Shown here: in pieces, positions 27,296-34,337 of the stretch
Layout: each line of letters starts with the position of its first letter
How positions within the stretch are numbered: the stretch's first letter is position 1
Origin: an uncultured Pseudobutyrivibrio sp.
GTDB taxonomy: Bacteria; Bacillota; Clostridia; Lachnospirales; Lachnospiraceae
DNA: 64,000 nt
Direction of reading: 5' to 3'
Assembly: GCA_900546435.1 (NCBI GenBank)
Contig: URCQ01000005.1
Location: forward strand, 36,709-100,708
Notes under the pieces: model-generated
What the model was told of the DNA's origin: nothing
What the model saw: only the letters and a program-made list of their open reading frames with translations
Database searches by the model: none
Program-made: the position numbers and the translations under genes

Positions 27296-27630
27296 TAATT
27301 GTTTCCTCCGCTAAATAGAATTTCATAGGTGGATAGCATTTGTAGAGCGTTTAAAATCTGATCAATCTGACGTTTTTCATTTTCATTACAGTAGACTTTT
27401 ACTGCATTTAAAATGTCCGAAGTAGAATTCTTTTTTTCCATAGCATGTATTTGCATCGTATTTTCCGGATTCTCAAAATATTCCATTGTTTTTTGCATCT
27501 GCAGAAAAGAAATCATCATGGAAATGTTTTTTTGTGCTGTGGATCCTAAGTAAGGAAGTATGGTTTTTAGGATATTGATCTCTTTGTTTTGTAAGCGGTT
27601 GTCATAAAGCGAAAGCGTTTCATTTTCCAT
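27295..27630 (-). CDS. Hypothetical 111-residue protein
   Basis: A 111-residue, probably helical soluble protein, first gene of a two-gene minus-strand unit. The middle has ILKTILPYLGSTAQKNISMM and an LQMQKTMEYF helix; no catalytic motif is visible. There is no Shine-Dalgarno sequence in the 15 bases before the ATG. A CATATAGTA element resembling sigma-E/sigma-K -10 sites lies at 27645-27653, giving a leader of only about 8 bases. Function unknown. Confidence 0.65.
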   Translation of the reverse strand: MENETLSLYDNRLQNKEINILKTILPYLGSTAQKNISMMISFLQMQKTMEYFENPENTMQIHAMEKKNSTSDILNAVKVYCNENEKRQIDQILNALQMLSTYEILFSGGNN

Positions 27631-27644
27631 AAGCGTTTTTTATT

Positions 27645-27653
27645 TACTATATG
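27645..27653 (-). promoter_or_regulatory. Possible mother-cell sigma factor -10 element
   Basis: CATATAGTA on the minus strand fits CATAnnnTA, the sigma-K -10 pattern. The same 11 bases, CATATAGTAAA, occur just before yqfC at 48509-48519. No good -35 is visible. Confidence 0.35.
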
Positions 27654-27712
27654 ACGAAATATAAAAGTTAGAATAAAATAATTAGGAAAACATAAAAAGA
27701 AAAGATGCAAAT

Positions 27713-27862
27713 ATGAAACGATTGATTTTGAGAAACAATGAATGTTACGAAGTTGATGAGGATTGTATGCGAAAAAAGGAAAATAGAGCAAAGAACGAAA
27801 GCCCGTATCAACGCAAAAGGAATGGAAAAAACAGGATACAAAAACAAAACAAAAAAAGATGA
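27713..27862 (+). CDS. Possible 49-residue basic protein
   Basis: A short open frame that starts MKRLILRNNECYEVDEDC and becomes rich in Lys and Arg at the end (PYQRKRNGKNRIQKQNKKR). Support: the frame stops one base before a strong terminator at 27864-27898, it fills an otherwise empty 289-base gap, and the N-terminal part has normal amino acid composition. Against it: no convincing Shine-Dalgarno (AGAAAAG only) and no clear promoter. The basic end partly reflects A-rich DNA. Function unknown. Confidence 0.38.
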   Translation: MKRLILRNNECYEVDEDCMRKKENRAKNESPYQRKRNGKNRIQKQNKKR

Positions 27863-27863
27863 C

Positions 27864-27898
27864 AAAAGGAGGCGCCCTATAAGAGGACGCCTCCTTTT
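27864..27898. terminator. Bidirectional terminator before the cysteine-rich gene
   Basis: AAAAGGAGGCG pairs with CGCCTCCTTTT around a 13-base loop. It is followed by T residues on the plus strand and by TTTTGTC on the minus strand, so it serves both the short plus ORF and the minus-strand cysteine-rich gene. Confidence 0.88.
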
Positions 27899-27919
27899 TG
27901 TTTGCAGAGAAGAATGATT

Positions 27920-28129
27920 TTAGAAGAAACCACCACATCCGCCACCATCATTACAGCAGCAGAGAAGTAAAAGGATAATCCAGATGCTGTTTCCACATCC
28001 ACATCCGTCATTTGAGAAAGATGATCCATTACCGCATAAAGCGAGAATCAGGATAATCCAGATCAAAGAACTACATCCACAATTCGTATCATTTCCACAT
28101 CCACAATTTGTTGCTACAAGGTCACTCAT
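27920..28129 (-). CDS. Cysteine/glycine-rich small protein (HCB protein 13-like)
   Basis: A 69-residue protein with 11 cysteines and many glycines, built from two similar units. Each has a Cys-Gly run followed by the hydrophobic stretch S(L/I)IWII(L)L (about 22-31 and 48-55). Similar proteins in Lachnospiraceae are often labelled 'chorion class high-cysteine HCB protein 13', a name based on composition only. The start is set by AGGAGG seven bases before the ATG. A sequence matching the sigma-K consensus lies upstream, so I infer late mother-cell expression, perhaps as a spore coat component. The hydrophobic units also resemble YjcZ-type sporulation peptides. Confidence 0.78.
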   Translation of the reverse strand: MSDLVATNCGCGNDTNCGCSSLIWIILILALCGNGSSFSNDGCGCGNSIWIILLLLCCCNDGGGCGGFF

Positions 28130-28156
28130 AAGAAAACCTCCTAAATATTTACACTG

Positions 28157-28183
28157 TATCTTATGCGTTTAAAAAAAAGAGGT
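28157..28183 (-). promoter_or_regulatory. Sigma-K-like promoter of the cysteine-rich gene
   Basis: On the minus strand: AC (28183-28182), exactly 16 bases, then CATAAGATA (28165-28157). This fits the B. subtilis sigma-K pattern AC-N16-CATAnnnTA. The predicted leader is about 20 bases and includes the AGGAGG site. Confidence 0.6.
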
Positions 28184-28199
28184 TACAAATATTCGTGAC

Positions 28200-28228
28200 T
28201 TTACCGAAAGAAAAAGTTTTGTTATACT
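28200..28228 (+). promoter_or_regulatory. Predicted promoter of icd
   Basis: TTTACC (28200-28205), a 17-base spacer and TATACT (28223-28228), 36 bases before the icd start. The -35 is weak. Confidence 0.5.
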
Positions 28229-28264
28229 AAAATGCAGTAGTGTAATGGAAAAGGAGGCAGAAAC

Positions 28265-29473
28265 ATGAGCAAGATAATGATGAAAACACCACTTGTTGAG
28301 ATGGACGGAGATGAAATGACAAGAATCCTTTGGAAGATGATTAAGGATGAATTGTTACTTCCATTTATAGATTTAAAGACGGAATATTATGATTTGGGTT
28401 TGGAATATCGAAATGAAACAGACGATCAGGTGACCGTTGATTCTGCAGAAGCAACAAAGAAATATGGAGTTGCTGTAAAATGTGCAACGATTACACCGAA
28501 TGCTGCACGTATGAGTGAATATGATTTGAAAGAGATGTGGAAAAGTCCAAATGGAACAATCCGCGCAATCCTGGATGGAACCGTATTCCGTGCACCAATT
28601 ATTGTTAAAGGGATTGAACCATGTGTAAAGAATTGGAAAAAGCCAATTACGATTGCACGTCATGCATATGGTGATGTTTATAAGAATACAGAGATGGTAA
28701 TTCCTGGTCCTGGAAAGGTAGAACTTGTTTATACGGCAGAAGACGGAAGCCAGATGAGCGAAGTAGTACATAACTTTACTGGAGCGGGCGTTGTGCAGGG
28801 ACAGCATAACTTAAATGATTCCATTGAAAGTTTTGCAAAGGCATGTTTTAACTATGCATTAGATACAAAACAGGATTTGTGGTTTGCTACAAAAGATACC
28901 ATTTCAAAGAAATACGATCATACATTTAAGGATATTTTCCAGGAGATTTATGAGGCATCTTACAAGGATAAGTTTGAAGAAGCAGGTATTACATACTTCT
29001 ATACGCTGATTGATGATGCGGTTGCACGTGTTATGAAATCAGAAGGTGGTTATATCTGGGCATGCAAGAATTACGATGGCGATGTTATGAGTGATATGGT
29101 TTCATCTGCGTTTGGTTCTCTTGCGATGATGACTTCTGTTTTGGTATCACCACAGGGTGTTTATGAATACGAAGCTGCGCATGGTACCGTACAAAGACAT
29201 TACTACAAGCATTTAAAGGGAGAAGAAACTTCAACAAACTCGGTAGCTACCATCTTTGCATGGACAGGTGCTCTTAGAAAAAGAGGCGAGTTGGATGGAA
29301 TCACGGAACTTTGTGATTTTGCAGATAAATTGGAACAGGCTTGTATTAAAACAATTGAAGACGGCAAGATGACAAAGGATCTTGCATTGATTACAACAAT
29401 TCCAAACCCTACAGTATTGAATAGTGAGGGATTTATCAAGGAAATCAGAACAACACTTGAGGCTATGTTATAG
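28265..29473 (+). CDS. icd: NADP-dependent isocitrate dehydrogenase, eukaryotic-like type
   Basis: A 402-residue homodimeric-type IDH that converts isocitrate to 2-oxoglutarate. The sequence follows the cytosolic/mitochondrial eukaryotic subclass rather than the E. coli type: MDGDEMTRILW at the start, ATITPNAARM with the substrate-binding region, NGTIRAILDGTVFR, and YEAAHGTVQRHYY with the nucleotide site. This subclass is found in many bacteria. A GGAGGCAG site precedes the ATG. No citrate synthase or aconitase gene is nearby. The ABC-F gene follows after 9 bases and may be co-transcribed. Confidence 0.95.
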   Translation: MSKIMMKTPLVEMDGDEMTRILWKMIKDELLLPFIDLKTEYYDLGLEYRNETDDQVTVDSAEATKKYGVAVKCATITPNAARMSEYDLKEMWKSPNGTIRAILDGTVFRAPIIVKGIEPCVKNWKKPITIARHAYGDVYKNTEMVIPGPGKVELVYTAEDGSQMSEVVHNFTGAGVVQGQHNLNDSIESFAKACFNYALDTKQDLWFATKDTISKKYDHTFKDIFQEIYEASYKDKFEEAGITYFYTLIDDAVARVMKSEGGYIWACKNYDGDVMSDMVSSAFGSLAMMTSVLVSPQGVYEYEAAHGTVQRHYYKHLKGEETSTNSVATIFAWTGALRKRGELDGITELCDFADKLEQACIKTIEDGKMTKDLALITTIPNPTVLNSEGFIKEIRTTLEAML

Positions 29474-29482
29474 GAGGAAGTC

Positions 29483-31423
29483 ATGATCTTATCATGCCAG
29501 AATCTTTCGAAGGCATTCGGAAGTGATGACATTATAAAGAATGTCTCTTTTCAAATCAACGAAGGAGACAAGGTAGCTATTGTTGGAAACAATGGTGCAG
29601 GAAAATCGACACTGCTAAAGATGATTACAGGAGAGTTAGAATCTGATGCAGGAAGTATAACACTTGCAAAAGATGCTACACTGGGTTATTTAGCACAGTA
29701 TCAAAATATAGAAGGAGAGGAGACGGTCTATCAGACCGTCTATTCTTCGCGTCAGGATATTTTAAATATGCAGGGACGTTTGCAGAGGATGGAACAACAG
29801 ATGACGGAATTACAGGGGGAAGCACTGGAAGATCTTCTTGTAAAATATCATCAGTTACATGATCTGTTTGAACATCAGAATGGTTACGCCTATGAATCAG
29901 AAGTGCAGGGCGTTTTGCGAGGCCTTGGATTTTCGGAGGAAGATTTTAATAAAACAATGGATATGCTTTCCGGAGGACAAAAGACGCGCGTTTCTCTTGG
30001 AAAATTACTGGTCATGAAGCCAGATATTCTGCTTTTGGATGAACCAATCAACCATCTGGATTTGACATCTATTGAATGGCTGGAAACATTTTTGATGAAT
30101 TATAAAGGGACGGTTGTGATTGTCGCACATGACCGTTATTTTTTGGATCGCATTGTGACGAAAGTAATCGATTTAAGTATGCACACGGCACACGTGTATA
30201 AAGGAAATTATTCCGCTTTTGCGATGCAAAAGGAGGAAATCCGTAAAACCATGCTGCGAGAATATGAAAAGCAGCAGGCATCCATTGCACACCAGCAGGA
30301 AGTTATTGATAAACTAAAACAGTTTAATCGGGAGAAGTCGATCAAACGTGCAGAAAGCAGGCAAAAAGCACTTGATAAGATGGAAGTCCTGGAAAAACCG
30401 GTAGATGCCGAAAATCATATGCAGCTGTCATTACAGCCGGATATGGTGAGTGGAAATGACGTGCTTGAACTTATAGGACTGTCAAAATCATACGATGGCA
30501 TACCTCTTTTTACCAATGTGCATTTTCTTTTACAACGAGGTGAGCATGTGGCAATCCTTGGCGATAACGGAACGGGGAAAACGACATTGCTTAAAATTAT
30601 CAATGAAATTGTTCCCGCAGATGCCGGCATTTTTCGACTAGGAGCGAATGTGACGATTGGTTATTATGATCAGGAACAACAGGTCTTAGATGATGAAAAG
30701 ACGTTGTTTGAAGAAATGAGTGATACCTATCCCAATTTGAATAATACAAAAATCCGAAATGTATTAGCAGCTTTTATGTTCCTTGGAGATGACTGCTATA
30801 AGCGTATTCGCGATTTGAGTGGTGGAGAGCGTGGACGAATTTCTTTGGCAAAACTAATGTTATCCGGAGCAAATTTTCTGATTTTGGATGAGCCGACAAA
30901 CCATTTGGACATGGAATCGAAAGAAATCTTAGAAAATGCCATCAATGCTTATGAAGGAACGGTATTATATGTATCACATGACCGTTATTTTGTGAATCAG
31001 ACAGCAGATAAAATATTAGAACTTACCAATCAGCAGTTTAGTGTATATCTTGGTAACTATGATTATTTTGTTGAAAAGAAGGCGCAGTCTCAGGAAACAC
31101 AAAATATAGTTTCCCAGACAACGACGTCATCGGAAGACGAGCAGGTGGAATCCGAAGGAAAAATAGATTGGAAGCAGCAGAAGAAGCTTCAGAGTGAAAA
31201 AAGGAAGGTGGAAAACCGGATTGCTGAAATAGAAGAACAGATTTCAGAGTGTGAAGATACCCTTGCTAAAATAGACGAGGAATTTGCAAAAGATGATGTG
31301 GCAACGAATTCTGCAAAGTTAAACGAACTTTCTGAAAAACAGAGTAAAGTGCAAGCAGAACTGGATACATTGTATGCAGCGTGGGAACAATGGTCAGAGG
31401 TTTTGACGACAGATTTTTCTTAA
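29483..31423 (+). CDS. ABC-F family ribosome-associated ATPase
   Basis: A 646-residue protein with two ABC domains and no membrane part, the layout of ABC-F factors that bind the ribosomal E site. Walker A motifs are GNNGAGKST and GDNGTGKTT, and signatures LSGGQKTRVSLG and LSGGERGRISLA. The first Walker B reads LLDEPINHLD, with Ile for the usual Thr; the second is a normal DEPTNHLD. The linker is helical and basic. The C-terminal 90 residues form a coiled coil, as in Uup/YfmR/YdiF relatives. A translation factor role is more likely than antibiotic resistance. AGGAGG precedes the ATG. Confidence 0.9.
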   Translation: MILSCQNLSKAFGSDDIIKNVSFQINEGDKVAIVGNNGAGKSTLLKMITGELESDAGSITLAKDATLGYLAQYQNIEGEETVYQTVYSSRQDILNMQGRLQRMEQQMTELQGEALEDLLVKYHQLHDLFEHQNGYAYESEVQGVLRGLGFSEEDFNKTMDMLSGGQKTRVSLGKLLVMKPDILLLDEPINHLDLTSIEWLETFLMNYKGTVVIVAHDRYFLDRIVTKVIDLSMHTAHVYKGNYSAFAMQKEEIRKTMLREYEKQQASIAHQQEVIDKLKQFNREKSIKRAESRQKALDKMEVLEKPVDAENHMQLSLQPDMVSGNDVLELIGLSKSYDGIPLFTNVHFLLQRGEHVAILGDNGTGKTTLLKIINEIVPADAGIFRLGANVTIGYYDQEQQVLDDEKTLFEEMSDTYPNLNNTKIRNVLAAFMFLGDDCYKRIRDLSGGERGRISLAKLMLSGANFLILDEPTNHLDMESKEILENAINAYEGTVLYVSHDRYFVNQTADKILELTNQQFSVYLGNYDYFVEKKAQSQETQNIVSQTTTSSEDEQVESEGKIDWKQQKKLQSEKRKVENRIAEIEEQISECEDTLAKIDEEFAKDDVATNSAKLNELSEKQSKVQAELDTLYAAWEQWSEVLTTDFS

Positions 31424-31443
31424 TGACTGCTTCTGTTAAAAAT

Positions 31444-31472
31444 TTGACATATAAATTTAAAATACTTATAAT
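31444..31472 (+). promoter_or_regulatory. Full-consensus sigma-A promoter of rex
   Basis: TTGACA (31444-31449), exactly 17 bases, TATAAT (31467-31472): both hexamers match consensus in full. The inverted repeat at 31462-31485 covers the -10. Confidence 0.9.
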
Positions 31473-31485
31473 TTGCTATAAGTAT
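31462..31485. promoter_or_regulatory. Candidate operator over the rex promoter
   Basis: ATACTTATA and TATAAGTAT form a perfect 9-bp inverted repeat with a 6-base spacer covering the -10. It does not resemble the usual Rex site (TTGTTAA-type halves), so a different regulator, or divergent autoregulation, is possible. Confidence 0.55.
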
Positions 31486-31510
31486 ATGATAAAAACAGGG
31501 GGAATTTAAA

Positions 31511-32146
31511 ATGGAAAAAGAAATATCCCAGGCGGTTATCCGGCGCATGCCAAGATACTATAGATATTTAGGAGAATTGTTGGATGCCAGCGTGGAACGC
31601 ATTTCTTCGAATGAACTCAGTAACCGTATGCATGTGACAGCTTCCCAGATCCGACAGGATTTAAATAATTTTGGCGGTTTTGGTCAACAGGGATATGGAT
31701 ATAATGTACAATACTTATACGATGAAATTGGTAAGATTCTTGGACTGAACGAGACACATAATGTAATTGTCATTGGTATTGGTAATTTAGGTCAGGCAAT
31801 TGCAAATTATGTAAAATTCGAAAAATTAGGATTTTGTATTGTAGGGTTATTTGATATAAATCCCGCATTGCAAGGGAAAATGGTTCGTGATATCCCAATC
31901 CGTATGCTAGATGAACTGCCCGAATTTGTAAAAACAATAAGGGTAGATATTGCAGCACTTACACTACCAAAACAAAATGCGGAAGCTACAGCAAAGCAGT
32001 TATCTGCACTTGGTGTGCATGCTATTTGGAATTTTGCACATGTAGATTTGGATGATGTGGATGATGATATGGTTGTAGAAAATGTGCATTTATCAGACAG
32101 TTTGATGCAGCTTTCTTACAATATGGCAAACCATAAACAAAAGTAG
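31511..32146 (+). CDS. rex: Redox-sensing transcriptional repressor Rex
   Basis: A 211-residue regulator that senses the NADH/NAD+ ratio and represses fermentation and respiration genes when NADH is low. The N-terminal winged helix begins with IRRMPRYYRYLGELL and contains the DNA-contact segment TASQIRQDLNNFGGFGQQGYGY. The Rossmann domain has VIGIGNLGQAIANY (about 86-99). The C-terminal domain-swap helix ends with LSYNMANHK. Strong AGGGGG ribosome site. It starts an operon that continues through an unknown protein and nnr. Transcription is from a perfect sigma-A promoter overlapped by an inverted repeat. Confidence 0.96.
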   Translation: MEKEISQAVIRRMPRYYRYLGELLDASVERISSNELSNRMHVTASQIRQDLNNFGGFGQQGYGYNVQYLYDEIGKILGLNETHNVIVIGIGNLGQAIANYVKFEKLGFCIVGLFDINPALQGKMVRDIPIRMLDELPEFVKTIRVDIAALTLPKQNAEATAKQLSALGVHAIWNFAHVDLDDVDDDMVVENVHLSDSLMQLSYNMANHKQK

Positions 32147-32167
32147 TCTTCAAAAGAAGGTGAGTAT

Positions 32168-32845
32168 ATGGAACGACAGGCGTTTACAGAAGCACTGGCA
32201 AAAACAAAGATACCAATTTTAGTATTGGATCAAAAGTGGCATCGTTTATTTGCACTGGATGGTAAGCCGGAGCGGGTAGTGGAATTGGAAAGCCAGCTAA
32301 AAGAAATTTTAGAACGACAAGGTCGTCTCAATCAGGAATTAAAGGAATTGAAAAAGGTCAAGTCATCGTTGATGCAAAATATCGTAGAACATATGGATGA
32401 AGCGGATGATGAACAGCAGCACAATCGCCAAATGGATGAAAACAAACGTCTGATTGAAGAAGTGAAAGATAAAATTGCTGCAAATGAGGATGCACTTTTA
32501 GATATTCCAAAAGAAATACAGACTTGTAATGATGCACTGATGATGGAAACCATGACTTTTTGTTATGATCGTCTGCGTACGAATTACAAGGAAGCAGAAG
32601 AAATTGCGGAATGGATTAAAAAAGTCCGTGTGGAACTGAAAAAGAATATTATCCGCAAGCAAAACCGTGAAATCAACAACAAAGAAATTTATGCTTATAT
32701 GCATGACATTTTCGGTAAAGATATTATAAATCTTTTTGATGTGCGAAATGATGATGTGGATCTGATTACCGGTGAAGATCGCCCCGCAGGTGATACAACA
32801 CAGGATGAACAATTATCTAAAGATACACAAAAAGGAGACGTATGA
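32168..32845 (+). CDS. Unknown coiled-coil protein in the rex-nnr operon
   Basis: A 225-residue cytoplasmic protein with no recognised domain. Residues about 37-72 and 83-112 are strongly predicted coiled coils (LESQLKEILERQGRLNQELK; a second begins near RLIEEVKDKIAANED). The short N-terminal part includes ILVLDQKWHRLF, and the C-terminal part has MHDIFGKDIINLFDV before an acidic, disordered end. It starts 21 bases after rex and overlaps nnr by ATGA, so translation is coupled. Because its partners deal with NAD(H), a link to redox metabolism is conceivable, but nothing in the sequence shows it. Confidence 0.75.
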   Translation: MERQAFTEALAKTKIPILVLDQKWHRLFALDGKPERVVELESQLKEILERQGRLNQELKELKKVKSSLMQNIVEHMDEADDEQQHNRQMDENKRLIEEVKDKIAANEDALLDIPKEIQTCNDALMMETMTFCYDRLRTNYKEAEEIAEWIKKVRVELKKNIIRKQNREINNKEIYAYMHDIFGKDIINLFDVRNDDVDLITGEDRPAGDTTQDEQLSKDTQKGDV

Positions 32846-34335
32846 AATATATTTTAAACAGTCGCGAAATGAAACAATGCGATATGCGCACAATAGAGCA
32901 CTATGGAATTCCGTCCATGGTGCTAATGGAACGTGCTGCATTATCGGTTGTTTCATTTTTGCATGAAAAAGAGTTGCATCAGAAAAAGATTGGCATTTTA
33001 TGTGGGGGAGGAAACAATGGCGCGGATGGGCTAGCCATTGCACGTCTTTTGTATTTAGAAGGCGCCAAAGTGACTGTCTTTCAAAGTAAGGATGCTTCCC
33101 ATAAATCACAGGAAAATAAAAAACAATTTGATATCTGTAACAATTATGGCATAAAAATAAGTGATGATTTGGCAGATATTTTAACATGTGAGGTGGTACT
33201 AGATGCATTGTTTGGCATTGGTCTCTCACGTGATATTACAGGAGAAAATGCACAATTGCTGGAAAAGGTAAATGCGATACAGGCATTCCGTCTGGCGGTT
33301 GATATGCCATCCGGCATTTCGGCAGATGATGGAACAGTGCTTGGAACAGCATTTATGGCAGATGCTACGGTGACCTTTGCTTTTGCAAAAGTGGGGCAGA
33401 TGGTTTACCCAGGGAAAAAATATTGTGGTCAACTGGTAGTTGCACCTATTGGCATAGAGGAGTGCAGCCTGACAGATCGAAGACTTCCTTGTAAGATGTA
33501 CACAGGAGAGGAACTTGCACAATTACCGAAAGTAGCGGCGGATGACCATAAAGGAAGCCGTGGAAAAGTACTTGTGATTGCCGGAAGCGAGGAAATGGCG
33601 GGAGCGGCATATTTAGCATCCATGAGTGCAATGATCTCCGGCGCTGGAATGGTTAAGATTTATACGCATAGATGCAACCGGGATATTCTTCTGACGCGCT
33701 TTCCGGAGGCTATCGTTGTCTGTTATGATAAATGGAATGAAAAACAATTATTAGAACAGATGGCTTGGGCTGATGTGATTGCGATTGGCCCGGGAATCGG
33801 GCAAAGCAGTGTGGCGGAAAATTTAGTAAAGACAACATTGGAAAATGCTGCGGTACCAATGGTTGTGGATGCGGATGCATTAAATATTCTGGCAAAGCAT
33901 ATGGATTGGCTGAAAAAACCACATACGGAGATGGTGATTACGCCACATCTGGGTGAAATGGCTCGACTTACGGGAAGTCCTTTGATGTATGTGACGGATC
34001 ACAAAATTGCGCTTGCACAGGAGTTTGCAATCGATTACCAGGTGATTTGTGTGTTAAAAGATGCGGCAACGATTGTGTCTGTTCCTTACGAAGCGACATA
34101 TATTAACGGAAGTGGATGTGGTGCGATGGCTACAGCCGGAAGTGGAGATGTCTTAACAGGTTTGATTACCGGATTGGTGGCACAGAATATAAGTCCTGAA
34201 ACGGCGGCAGCACTTGGCGTGTATGTACATGGATTGGCTGGAGAAACAGTGGCAAAACAACAGGGTAGTTTAAGCGTATGTGCATCAGATCTGCTTATGG
34301 GAATCAAAGAAATATATCGAAAAGAGGGAAGATAA
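32842..34335 (+). CDS. nnr: Bifunctional NAD(P)H-hydrate epimerase / dehydratase
   Basis: A 497-residue repair enzyme for hydrated NADH and NADPH. The N-terminal YjeF epimerase domain covers about 1-210 (GGGNNGADGLAIARLL at about 54-69). The C-terminal domain is an ADP/ATP-dependent dehydratase of ribokinase fold, with KGSRGKVLVIAGS, AIGPGIGQ and the ATP-site motif GSGDVLTGLI near the end. The fused arrangement is the bacterial norm. Its ATG overlaps the stop of the coiled-coil gene, preceded by AAGGAGACGT. Alanine racemase follows after two bases. Confidence 0.95.
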   Translation: MKYILNSREMKQCDMRTIEHYGIPSMVLMERAALSVVSFLHEKELHQKKIGILCGGGNNGADGLAIARLLYLEGAKVTVFQSKDASHKSQENKKQFDICNNYGIKISDDLADILTCEVVLDALFGIGLSRDITGENAQLLEKVNAIQAFRLAVDMPSGISADDGTVLGTAFMADATVTFAFAKVGQMVYPGKKYCGQLVVAPIGIEECSLTDRRLPCKMYTGEELAQLPKVAADDHKGSRGKVLVIAGSEEMAGAAYLASMSAMISGAGMVKIYTHRCNRDILLTRFPEAIVVCYDKWNEKQLLEQMAWADVIAIGPGIGQSSVAENLVKTTLENAAVPMVVDADALNILAKHMDWLKKPHTEMVITPHLGEMARLTGSPLMYVTDHKIALAQEFAIDYQVICVLKDAATIVSVPYEATYINGSGCGAMATAGSGDVLTGLITGLVAQNISPETAAALGVYVHGLAGETVAKQQGSLSVCASDLLMGIKEIYRKEGR

Positions 34336-34337
34336 CA

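Noticed and set aside
34278..34337. Longer alanine racemase frame
   Set aside because: It overlaps nnr and adds residues not seen in the family; GTG 34338 has a proper ribosome site.
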